Shown: piece after piece, positions 8,076 to 13,496 of the stretch
Numbering within the stretch: the stretch's first letter is position 1
Layout of the letters: each line of letters starts with the position of its first letter
Assembly (NCBI GenBank): GCA_022759165.1
Contig: JAEMPT010000095.1
Coordinates: 1 to 13,496, forward strand
Reading direction: 5' to 3'
Length of the DNA: 13,496 nucleotides
DNA from: Thermoprotei archaeon
GTDB lineage: Archaea > Thermoproteota > Thermoprotei_A > Sulfolobales > Fervidicoccaceae
Made by a program: the position numbers and the translations under genes
The notes under the pieces: model-generated
Told to the model about the DNA's origin: nothing
Database searches by the model: none
The model's input: only the letters and a program-made list of their open reading frames with translations

Positions 8076-8356
8076 GGTTCTCTCGCCTCCAAAATCACTT
8101 CCGCAATCTCCTGTGGTGTAGAACCAACTACGATCCCCCCCGTCTCCTCAAAAACCTGCTCAATCTTTTTTATAATTTCATTTCGTTCTAGCTTAGCTCC
8201 TTTGAGACGCTCCTCAAGTTTCCATAGAGCATCTTCTGGTAGGAGAAAGAAATCACCCGTGATGGTAATACTTTGAATTACTCGCTGCTCATCCGTCTCG
8301 ACCTTTACTCTCATCAGGCCCTTTCTCAATTTTTTTTCTGAGTAAAGCACGTGCAA
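8072..8356 (-). CDS. lplB: Lipoate-protein ligase accessory subunit LplB
   Basis: A 94-residue protein matching the lipoate-protein ligase C-terminal domain family: a short beta start with KGLMRVKVE, then SITITGDFFLLPEDALWKLEERLKG, where GDFFL-x-PE is the family signature. In Thermoplasma the equivalent small protein is required with LplA for lipoate activation. Gene order lplB-lplA with a TTGA overlap supports a two-subunit enzyme. Start: GGTGA at 8366-8362 on the minus strand is 5 bases from TTG at 8356, which I chose. The GTG at 8365 would add three residues but lies within the ribosome binding site. The gene is divergent from the unidentified gene at 8434, with a shared upstream region under 80 bases long holding TATA-like boxes in both directions. 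Confidence 0.88.
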   Translation of the reverse strand: MHVLYSEKKLRKGLMRVKVETDEQRVIQSITITGDFFLLPEDALWKLEERLKGAKLERNEIIKKIEQVFEETGGIVVGSTPQEIAEVILEAREP

Positions 8357-8399
8357 TCGCTTCACCGTATCGAGTTTCTTCTAAAATGCATGAGAAAGA

Positions 8400-8421
8400 T
8401 TTTTAGATCCTCTATAAAAAT
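8400..8421. promoter_or_regulatory. Divergent promoter region between lplB and the four-cysteine gene
   Basis: TATAAAAAT at 8413-8421 reads as a TATA box for the plus strand, but it lies only about 17 bases before ATG 8434, closer than the usual 25-30, so either the true start codon is further downstream (TTG at 8461 or 8470) or another box is used. On the minus strand CTAAAAAT near 8407-8400 is about 45 bases before the lplB start, giving a leader of suitable length for its GGTGA site. Confidence 0.4.
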
Positions 8422-8433
8422 AATACTTTCGAT

Positions 8434-9831
8434 ATGCTGTCCTATCCTGGACAGGCAGGATTGAGGCAATTGTCAGAAGATGCTTTTAGCAAAGCGAGCT
8501 GCCGTGAACTAGGATATTTGAGGATTTGCGGTGAAGTAGCAGAGAACATTCTCCCTGAGATCGCTGTCTCTAAGTACCTCCAGCGAATTGCCGAATGCCT
8601 TGATCTCGACAGATGCACTAAGGGGTTTCCTCTTTCCGGAAATGGAGGCAGAATAATTGGAGCCGGAACCGAAAAATTCCTTTCGCTTTTTTCGCAAAAA
8701 GTGGGGATTCCCCTTGAAACCGCAAAAGGCTCTAAAGGATACCTCCTTTTACAGGAAACGTCAGGCCTAGAGGGGCTCTTATTACAGAAAATTGAAGATC
8801 TTGGCAGGCAGGTAGAGTTAGTTTCGTGGAAAGGAGGAGTTTACTTAGGGATTAAAGTTAACGAAGAACTAATCATCATTCCTAGGATAAATGCGCAAAA
8901 AGAGTCGAACGAATTAACCAAATTATTTCAGCTGAATTATGCCAAGATTTTCCATATGATCCCTTATGTTGCTTTTTACGCTTACCATATCTTGAAGGCT
9001 TATAGGAAACTCATGTACTCTGTGGAAATAGTACCAAAGTTTACCTCGCTCTGCCGGAGCAAAGGTGAAAAATTAGAATGCTACAAGTACAGGGGTAGCT
9101 CGAGATGCCCATTTATTGACGGGGTACTTTGCCCGTTGAGGACGATCCATAGGAAGTCAACTACCGAGGATTTAGGTGGCGTATTAAATTGGATAGAACC
9201 GGTTGAAGCATCTCTCGAAAAGGAAAAAGAACGCGTGATATATGGCACAGACTATTTCGTTTCTGCCTACCTTTCTAAATATTTGGCTGGAATCGCTTAT
9301 GCCTTATCTTCAGCCTTGAAAGAGACAGCTCAGCTTTCAAGCTATATGGAAGATGAAGAGTTAGCCCTTAGGAAGGCGGCTGAAATAAGGGGCCTGTCAA
9401 ATGCTACTAGCAATTACAAGCTGAAGGAATTGGTCCATTCTACGTCGAAGGAAATAGAGGATCTCGTCCATATGACACCACTGCAGAGAAGGACCAGGAT
9501 TATCATATCGCTTGACGGTTTTCCAAATAGGCTCAGGCTGATTTCAAAAATGGCGGAGAACGACAGGATCTACACTCTATGCTCCCCAAAGCAAGTAAGC
9601 GCAGCTGTCATCGAGGGATATATAAATACATTCTTTCCACTGTTAAAAGGAGAACTTTCAAAAATCGCCTCAGAGAAAATAAGCGCGCTCCTAGCTATAA
9701 ACGGATGCGTTGAAGCTAAGGATCTTTCAAGCATATTCTCAGAAGAGTTGGCTGAGAACCTCTTAAACCTCCTGCACTCGAAGAACCTCCTCTCGAAAAG
9801 GAGGGGGGGAACATCCAACATATATCTTTGA
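8434..9831 (+). CDS. Unrecognised 465-residue protein with four spaced cysteines and a possible C-terminal winged helix
   Basis: I do not recognise this family. The protein is soluble-looking, with no signal peptide or clear membrane segment. The N-terminal about 195 residues mix helices and strands. A cysteine cluster follows at residues 207, 216, 225 and 233 (spacing CX8CX8CX7C), which could bind zinc or an iron-sulfur cluster. The middle and C-terminal part (about 265-420) is mainly helical, with a basic stretch LQRRTRIIIS. The last about 40 residues (AKDLSSIFSEELAENLLNLL, then basic RRGG and a short strand) look like a winged-helix end, which suggests nucleic-acid binding. The start is uncertain: ATG 8434 has no clear ribosome binding site and the TATA box is too close. 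The gene stands 56 bases before an RNA-end-recognition-family gene. A nucleic-acid role is inference; frame and codon use support a real gene. Confidence 0.8.
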   Translation: MLSYPGQAGLRQLSEDAFSKASCRELGYLRICGEVAENILPEIAVSKYLQRIAECLDLDRCTKGFPLSGNGGRIIGAGTEKFLSLFSQKVGIPLETAKGSKGYLLLQETSGLEGLLLQKIEDLGRQVELVSWKGGVYLGIKVNEELIIIPRINAQKESNELTKLFQLNYAKIFHMIPYVAFYAYHILKAYRKLMYSVEIVPKFTSLCRSKGEKLECYKYRGSSRCPFIDGVLCPLRTIHRKSTTEDLGGVLNWIEPVEASLEKEKERVIYGTDYFVSAYLSKYLAGIAYALSSALKETAQLSSYMEDEELALRKAAEIRGLSNATSNYKLKELVHSTSKEIEDLVHMTPLQRRTRIIISLDGFPNRLRLISKMAENDRIYTLCSPKQVSAAVIEGYINTFFPLLKGELSKIASEKISALLAINGCVEAKDLSSIFSEELAENLLNLLHSKNLLSKRRGGTSNIYL

Positions 9832-9875
9832 CCTTTCCGTGTTTCCGAATAGAAGCGAATTTGTTTTATAAACAT

Positions 9876-9884
9876 AGGAGGTGA
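9876..9884 (+). promoter_or_regulatory. Full-length Shine-Dalgarno site of the MJ1316/DUF504 gene
   Basis: AGGAGGTGA is complementary to the 3' end of archaeal 16S rRNA and is the strongest ribosome binding site in the window. From its GGAGG core it is 6 bases to TTG 9888 and 15 to ATG 9897, favouring the TTG start. A TATA-like TTTTATAAA at about 9863-9871 lies too close upstream to put this site within the transcript, so the message probably begins further upstream. Confidence 0.7.
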
Positions 9885-9887
9885 CTT

Positions 9888-10154
9888 TTGCATATCATGA
9901 CGAGGAAGACCATACTTGGCATATTAAAGGAGATCAGGTATTCTAAGGTAAAAAACAAATATAGAATATATATTAAAGATAGGATGGTCAATCAAGGAGT
10001 AAAAGTAATTTCAGGCGAAGAGATAGCTGGCATAACGCAGCTAGATCAAATTTTATTGGTAGACGGGACAATAATTCCAGTTCACAGGGTGTTAAGAATA
10101 GAAGCTGACGGCAAGGTGCTGATTGATCGAAGCACTTCTCCAGGGAGGCGATAA
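9888..10154 (+). CDS. MJ1316/DUF504 family protein (predicted RNA-end recognition domain)
   Basis: The 88-residue protein is a single copy of the domain formerly called DUF504/UPF0248, renamed the MJ1316 RNA cyclic group end recognition domain from comparative analysis of RNA repair systems; its biochemical role is largely predicted. Seen: the opening ILGILKEIRYS (family pattern L-x-x-I-R-W), a central YRIYIKDR strand, and the closing block IIPVHRVLRIEADGKVLIDR (family IP-x-HRI...G-x-V...R). The histidine in PVHR is the best-conserved polar residue. TTG 9888 is chosen because of the ribosome binding site; ATG 9897 would lose three residues. The next gene begins 4 bases after the stop, and its ribosome binding site overlaps the end of this gene, so they are cotranscribed. 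Its partners here (an AmrS pair and a GPN GTPase) are not standard RNA repair genes. Confidence 0.82.
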   Translation: MHIMTRKTILGILKEIRYSKVKNKYRIYIKDRMVNQGVKVISGEEIAGITQLDQILLVDGTIIPVHRVLRIEADGKVLIDRSTSPGRR

Positions 10155-10158
10155 AAAG

Positions 10159-10986
10159 ATGAAAATAGGCGGGGCATTTCTCACAATAAATGAAAGGCTC
10201 TATTTATATCATTATTCACTCTTAAGGGAAGTAATTGAGATTTTTTCAGGGAGTTGCATTAATTTTCATCCTCCCCAATGGTACTCAATAGGAAAGCTGA
10301 AGGAATTGGATCTAAGCGAAAATATACTAGAGAAAGTCATTAACACCTATAAACCCTCTTTGCTCTTCTATATAGCCTGTAGGAATGCCTCATCAGAAGA
10401 GCTGGGTATCTTTTCAGAGTTGGCTAAAAAACACCAAGTCGATCTCGGCGTGGGCTTTACTCTACCTATGCTCGAGCTGAATCCCCTTTCAATTGAAGGC
10501 ATCAATTACTTGTCCATCGACCTTTTACTTCCTTTGAGCTCAAGTAAAACGGAAAATTACCTCGAACTTCTTTTTACTTCTAACCTATGGAAGGAGGTAC
10601 ATATCGGTGTTCATAATAAAGGAGAACTGTCAGATGCAATAGGAATAATGAAGGAAATACCCAATGGCACTCCTATACATCTTTTCATTTTGTCGGAGTT
10701 CGATTATAGGAAGCTTATTTCAGCTGAGCTGAGTAAGAGAATATATATTCATGACATTTCTTTAGGGGACTTTGAATTAGATTATGTTAAGTGTCAGAAT
10801 TGCGGTAAACCTCTCGTTAGAGGGAATATGCCAAAACGCGGGAAAGATAATGAATACTCTGCTATATGCCAAAACTGTGGGACTAGAGTGCTTTACAGGG
10901 ATCCAAATAAAAAATGGGTGAATGTGAATTTACTAATGAAAGGTATTGAAGTAAATATCCCAGTGGGGTTCGAAGTCTATGAATAA
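10159..10986 (+). CDS. AmrS-like protein lacking the radical SAM cysteine motif, with C-terminal zinc ribbon
   Basis: A 275-residue protein that I read as a degenerate relative of the AmrS enzyme encoded just downstream. Comparing the two by eye, YLYHYS...VIEIFSGSCINF (residues 15-36) lines up with LMHYKP...VLSISTVGCNFF of AmrS, but where AmrS has CNFFCKFC this protein has only Cys33. Further matches are NGTPIHLFILSEF against EETPFHLLRFYPQY and KRIYIHD against KHVYIGN. Both then end in a four-cysteine ribbon, here C212, C215, C237 and C240. It lacks the AmrS N-terminal cysteine domain. Start: GGGAGGCGAT (10143-10152) is 6 bases before ATG 10159; the TTG at 10123 lies inside the previous gene. 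The end overlaps amrS by 8 bases. A non-catalytic partner or substrate-recognition subunit for AmrS is my inference; the relation needs structural comparison. Confidence 0.75.
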   Translation: MKIGGAFLTINERLYLYHYSLLREVIEIFSGSCINFHPPQWYSIGKLKELDLSENILEKVINTYKPSLLFYIACRNASSEELGIFSELAKKHQVDLGVGFTLPMLELNPLSIEGINYLSIDLLLPLSSSKTENYLELLFTSNLWKEVHIGVHNKGELSDAIGIMKEIPNGTPIHLFILSEFDYRKLISAELSKRIYIHDISLGDFELDYVKCQNCGKPLVRGNMPKRGKDNEYSAICQNCGTRVLYRDPNKKWVNVNLLMKGIEVNIPVGFEVYE

Positions 10987-12007
10987 CGTAAAGCTTGCTT
11001 CTTTGTGGATAAACCATCCGAAAGATAACTACGTCAAGTGCCTTCTTTGTAGCAGGTATTGTATAATAGCCCCCGGAAAATTCGGTGTTTGCGGCGTGAG
11101 GAAGAATGTGGACGGAAAATTATATACATATGTTTATGGTCTTTTGAGCGCAGTCGCTGTTGATCCCATTGAAAAAAAGCCATTGATGCATTACAAGCCG
11201 TCATCGAGCGTCCTTTCGATATCGACTGTTGGTTGCAACTTCTTTTGCAAGTTCTGCCAAAACTGGGAAATAAGCCAAGCGAGACTTGAGAGGGGGCTTT
11301 ATGGAGAATACATGTCACCAGAAGAAGTAATATCGCTTGCTAAAAAGTACAAAGCGGATGGCATCTCCTTCACCTACAACGAGCCAACTATATTCTTCGA
11401 GTATATGTATGATGTTGCTAGGCTAGCGAAGGAGGAGGGACTGTTCACCACAATGGTAACGAACGGTTATATGAGCAAGGAAGCGCTAGAGGAATTCTAC
11501 CCATATTTAGATGCAGCCACGGTAGATTTCAAAGCAAGTGGGAATACCGAATTCTACAGAAAGTATATGTCCGTGCCGGACCCTTCACCGATCTACAACT
11601 TCTTGAAACTTCTCAGAGAGAAAAAAGTATTCATAGAGGTCACAAACCTAATAGTTCCCGAAATTGGGGATAAGGAGGAAGATTTGAGAAGGTTAGCGAA
11701 TTGGATCGCAGGAGAGCTAGGAGAGGAGACGCCCTTTCACCTCCTTAGGTTCTATCCTCAATATAAAATGTCAGATATACCTCCAACTAGCGTTAGGGTG
11801 CTAGAAAAGCTTGCAAACATAGCGAAAGATGCTGGGTTGAAGCATGTTTATATTGGAAACGTGTGGGGGCATCCTCTGGAGAACACATATTGCCCTAGAT
11901 GCGGAAAGCTAGTCATCGAGAGAGAAGGATATCTAGTAAAGAAAAATCTTTTAACGGATGAGGGAAAGTGCCCGTACTGTGGTTACAAGATGAACGTGGT
12001 GCTTTGA
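10979..12007 (+). CDS. amrS: AmmeMemoRadiSam system radical SAM enzyme (AmrS)
   Basis: Radical SAM enzyme of the group usually linked to the AMMECR1 and MEMO1 families; the reaction is not established to my knowledge. It resembles pyruvate formate-lyase activating enzymes. The 342 residues are typical. Seen: an N-terminal domain with four cysteines (C21, C24, C28, C38, ending GVCGVRKN), the 4Fe-4S/SAM motif C86-X3-C90-X2-C93 followed by QNWEISQ, the SAM-binding SFTYNEPTIFFEY, TMVTNGYMSKEAL, the strand block AATVDFKA, and FHLLRFYPQYKM. The C-terminus is a zinc ribbon (C305, C308, C331, C334). No AMMECR1 or MEMO1 gene is in this window, so the usual partners lie elsewhere or are absent. The gene overlaps the degenerate relative upstream by 8 bases and is one base from the GPN GTPase. 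Family call is firm. Confidence 0.93.
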   Translation: MNNVKLASLWINHPKDNYVKCLLCSRYCIIAPGKFGVCGVRKNVDGKLYTYVYGLLSAVAVDPIEKKPLMHYKPSSSVLSISTVGCNFFCKFCQNWEISQARLERGLYGEYMSPEEVISLAKKYKADGISFTYNEPTIFFEYMYDVARLAKEEGLFTTMVTNGYMSKEALEEFYPYLDAATVDFKASGNTEFYRKYMSVPDPSPIYNFLKLLREKKVFIEVTNLIVPEIGDKEEDLRRLANWIAGELGEETPFHLLRFYPQYKMSDIPPTSVRVLEKLANIAKDAGLKHVYIGNVWGHPLENTYCPRCGKLVIEREGYLVKKNLLTDEGKCPYCGYKMNVVL

Positions 12008-12008
12008 A

Positions 12009-12785
12009 ATGCCCGGCCGGAGCAAATATATAGCACTGATAGGTCCCGCAGGATCTGGGAAAACCACGCTAACTCAATCGTTAGCGGATTGGCTGGAATA
12101 TAATGGAATCAGCGTCTCAAGGATAAATTTTGACCCTGCTGTTGAATCTCTTCCCTACGCTCCAGACCTTGACGTTAGAGAGTTCGTCAACGCTAGAGAA
12201 ATAGCTTTGAACAGAGGACTGGGTCCTAATGGCGCTCTCCTCGTGAGTATGGATCTGCTATATACTAAACTAGGAGAAGTGGCCAAAGAGGTAGAAAAAA
12301 TAGAGAAAGAATACAACATTATAGATATGCCCGGGCAGATGGAGCTGTTCGCTTATAGGCCAACGGGGAATCTTCTGCTGGAACGGATTGCTCCAAAAAA
12401 TAGAACGGTTGTATTGTTTCTCATCGATGTGATATTCGCTACAAGAATAGATGGTTTCATATCAATGATGCTATTGTCCTATAGTGCTAGCTTGAGACAC
12501 AGATTTCCACAGATTAATGTTATTACTAAGATAGATACCGTTGAAAGAGAAAGGATTGAAGAACTTCTATCATTGAAGGAAGATCCAATTTTAATAACGG
12601 AAAAAGTATCCCAACTTAAGAGAGCTTCTACTAGAGAGCTAATGGAAACGTTCGCCAATTTGCTTGCAGAAATCGGAATAGACTTCGTACCAATTTCAAG
12701 TGTGAGCGAAGAGGGGTTGGAGGAACTTTTCGGGGAAATCCAGAGAAATATCTCAGAGATGGATGAATTTGAGAGCAACGTTTAG
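12009..12785 (+). CDS. GPN-loop GTPase
   Basis: GTPase of the GPN family, homodimeric in archaea (the Pyrococcus abyssi structure is the reference); the eukaryotic relatives Npa3/Gpn1-3 help assemble and import RNA polymerase II, while the archaeal role is unclear. The 258 residues fit. Seen: P-loop GPAGSGKTT at residues 12-20, FDPAVE in the switch region, the defining Gly-Pro-Asn insertion at 72-74 (RGLGPNGALL), G3 DMPGQ at 106-110, base-specificity motif TKID at 173-176, and SSVSEEG late as the G5 region. ATG 12009 is one base after the amrS stop, so translation is probably coupled to it. The stop overlaps the stop codon of the opposite-strand regulator gene by three bases. Confidence 0.95.
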   Translation: MPGRSKYIALIGPAGSGKTTLTQSLADWLEYNGISVSRINFDPAVESLPYAPDLDVREFVNAREIALNRGLGPNGALLVSMDLLYTKLGEVAKEVEKIEKEYNIIDMPGQMELFAYRPTGNLLLERIAPKNRTVVLFLIDVIFATRIDGFISMMLLSYSASLRHRFPQINVITKIDTVERERIEELLSLKEDPILITEKVSQLKRASTRELMETFANLLAEIGIDFVPISSVSEEGLEELFGEIQRNISEMDEFESNV

Positions 12786-13123
12786 TCTAAGTTCTTAATT
12801 AGGTCGCTCTTTCTTAGCTCCCTACATAGCCTACATATCATATCTTCGATGACAGGCTCTAAATAACCCTTGCCATCGTCTTCAATCAACATATTTGCGA
12901 TCTCTTCGAGCATAGAGTAGTATCTCGGGTTGCCCATGATTTTTTCCTTCAAATGAGCACCCCTCTGTCCTTTTTTATAGTAAGAAACGGCTGCTCCTGT
13001 GATCTTCAAAAGCTTCCCAACTTTATTCGCCGAATATCCTTTACTGAGCAATATATCAGCTAAGCAAGACCTTATCGACGAATGGACTATGGAAATACTC
13101 CTGCTGTCACACGTAAAAAGCAT
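12782..13123 (-). CDS. Small HTH transcriptional regulator (COG2522-like)
   Basis: A 113-residue probable DNA-binding protein. Residues 17-55 carry the family pattern: IRSCLADILLSKG, then a Cro/CI-type helix-turn-helix KVGKLLKITGAAVSYYKKG and the basic RG. The C-terminal part ends with a paired cysteine motif ICRLCRELR (C97, C100). The same arrangement (R-x-x-x-A-x-x-L...G-x-S...GIT-x-A-AVS-x-Y-x-x-G-x-RG, then CxxC) is known in archaeal COG2522 regulators, some fused to thiamine-phosphate enzymes; no such domain is attached here, so the target is unknown. Start: family members begin about where ATG 13123 lies, preceded by AGGT nine bases upstream. The upstream in-frame ATG at 13180 overlaps a TATA-like box and would add 19 residues unlike the family. 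Confidence 0.8.
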   Translation of the reverse strand: MLFTCDSRSISIVHSSIRSCLADILLSKGYSANKVGKLLKITGAAVSYYKKGQRGAHLKEKIMGNPRYYSMLEEIANMLIEDDGKGYLEPVIEDMICRLCRELRKSDLIKNLD

Positions 13124-13170
13124 GTTGGAACTACCTATAAATTTTTCACTATAGACCGTTAAACAATTTT

Positions 13171-13185
13171 GTATATACATAAACC
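13171..13185 (-). promoter_or_regulatory. Possible TATA box of the HTH regulator
   Basis: The minus strand reads GTTTATGTATATAC. TATATA (13177-13172) is about 50 bases from ATG 13123, so a start site near 13148 would give a leader of about 25 bases containing the AGGT ribosome binding site. The apparent upstream ATG at 13180 is part of this box. Confidence 0.45.
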
Positions 13186-13351
13186 TTTGTGCAATAATCC
13201 AGGGTATCTTCTCGCTTCATTGCTTGACGATGATTTGATTTCCCAATTCCAGAAAGGCGTGCCTAAAAGGTAAGCTTCATCACTATCGAGAAGGTTCTTT
13301 GAATGGATAACAACGTGAATATATCTTTAACTTAGCTGGGAGTTAATGAGG

Positions 13352-13390
13352 CGGAAGTCCCCTCCGTAAGGTGGGGGATGGATAGCCCCC
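13352..13390 (+). mobile_element. GC-rich double hairpin resembling an IS200/IS605 right end / TnpB guide RNA scaffold
   Basis: GGAAGTCCCCTCCGTAAGG followed by TGGGGG resembles the 'GAAGCCCC...CGTAAGGG...GGGG' sequence common at the right end of archaeal IS200/IS605 and tnpB-only elements, where it forms the subterminal hairpin and part of the guide (omega/re) RNA. Seen here: CCCC-T-CC (13359-13365) pairs with GG-T-GGGG around GTAA, with one T-T mismatch. The same G-run (13373-13377) can also pair with CCCCC at 13386-13390 around an 8-base loop. The match to element ends is from memory of the pattern, not from a search. Confidence 0.5.
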
Positions 13391-13438
13391 TTATAGAAAT
13401 GCTTTTATAGCTATTTAAAAATAGATGTAACCAAGCTC

Positions 13439-13496
13439 ATGAGCAACCTCTCCTACAAGGCTGAAAGAGCTGGTAGGAGGGTGGTGAAGGTAGATC
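13439..13496 (+). pseudogene. tnpB: TnpB-like (IS200/IS605 OrfB) fragment, cut by window edge
   Basis: The open frame reads MSNLSYKAERAGRRVVKVD, which matches the conserved TnpB segment 'LSYKAE-x-AGR-x-VV-x-VDP' that lies immediately before the zinc-finger 'TS-x-x-CS-x-CG'. In an intact protein this segment lies in the C-terminal third, after several hundred codons. Here the frame is open upstream only to TAG at 13394-13396, so the first two thirds are missing and it looks like a 5'-truncated remnant. ATG 13439 is an accidental or secondary start. The rest would lie beyond 13496, where the zinc finger and the last RuvC aspartate may or may not survive. Confidence 0.6.

Larger units (their letters stand above)
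13124..13423. other. Non-coding stretch upstream of the regulator, with mobile-element traces
   Basis: From 13181 to about 13345 I find no convincing gene, tRNA or terminator. The right part (13345-13424) holds the GC-rich hairpins and a perfect AT palindrome, CTATTT-AA-AAATAG at 13411-13424, which may be a promoter-like or element-end sequence before the tnpB-like frame. Confidence 0.5.

Noticed and set aside
9570..9893. 107-codon minus-strand frame across the end of the 465-residue gene
   Set aside because: Shadow of the plus-strand frame; its protein has no coherent pattern.
10123..10158. Longer N-terminus of the AmrS-like protein from TTG 10123
   Set aside because: It lies inside the DUF504 gene, while GGGAGGCGAT is well placed for ATG 10159.
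13124..13180. 19-residue N-terminal extension of the HTH regulator from ATG 13180
   Set aside because: That ATG overlaps a TATA-like box, and related proteins begin near ATG 13123.
13277..13283. GTGATGA on the minus strand, a C-box match for a C/D box guide RNA
   Set aside because: No CTGA D box lies at a fitting distance and no paired C'/D' boxes are visible.
1..13496. CRISPR array, rRNA or tRNA genes
   Set aside because: I saw no regularly spaced repeats and no T-loop GGTTCGA-type signature in a non-coding stretch of suitable length.

Overview
The window comes from an archaeon, most likely a thermophilic member of the Thermoproteota (crenarchaeal side). The evidence is a Cdc48-type AAA ATPase, an archaeal-length TmcA, A-type ATPase subunits, a class I lysyl-tRNA synthetase, a split LplA/LplB lipoate ligase, an MJ1316/DUF504 protein and a GPN-loop GTPase. 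TATA-like boxes and GGTGA/GGAGGTGA ribosome binding sites fit this. Arginine is mostly AGG/AGA and the DNA is moderately AT-rich. A Fervidicoccus-like organism is possible, but that is a guess from gene content, not a search result.

Layout. (1) 1-3147, plus strand: the 3' end of a cdc48-like gene, then tmcA, an RNA cytidine acetyltransferase. (2) 3253-5397, plus strand: trmI (tRNA m1A methyltransferase) directly followed by a small coiled-coil A-ATPase stalk subunit (H-like) and A-ATPase subunit C. The remaining ATPase genes are not here. (3) 5398-5629: a 232-base gap with a hairpin terminator for the opposite strand. (4) 5630-8356, minus strand: lplB and lplA overlap by 4 bases, followed downstream by lysS (class I LysRS). 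(5) 8434-9831, plus strand: a 465-residue protein I do not recognise, with four regularly spaced cysteines and a possible C-terminal winged helix. (6) 9888-12785, plus strand: a tight run of four genes, an MJ1316/DUF504 protein, an AmrS-like protein that seems to have lost its radical-SAM cysteines, an intact AmrS radical SAM enzyme, and a GPN-loop GTPase. (7) 12782-13123, minus strand: a small HTH regulator convergent with the GTPase. (8) 13124-13496: non-coding DNA with a GC-rich hairpin region like the right end of IS200/IS605-type elements, then a piece of a tnpB-like reading frame cut by the window edge.

Most genes are translation-related housekeeping: tRNA/rRNA acetylation, tRNA methylation, lysine charging and probably RNA-end handling. 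The least explained part is 8434-12007. An orphan four-cysteine protein is followed by an RNA-end-recognition-family protein and a pair of related proteins, one a canonical radical SAM enzyme and the other apparently without the iron-sulfur motif. That pair is the best candidate in the window for something undescribed.

Start choice. In four genes (tmcA, the H-like subunit, lysS, lplB) the furthest-upstream GTG lies inside the ribosome binding site (GGTG), and the better start is 9 bases downstream. I used the downstream starts.
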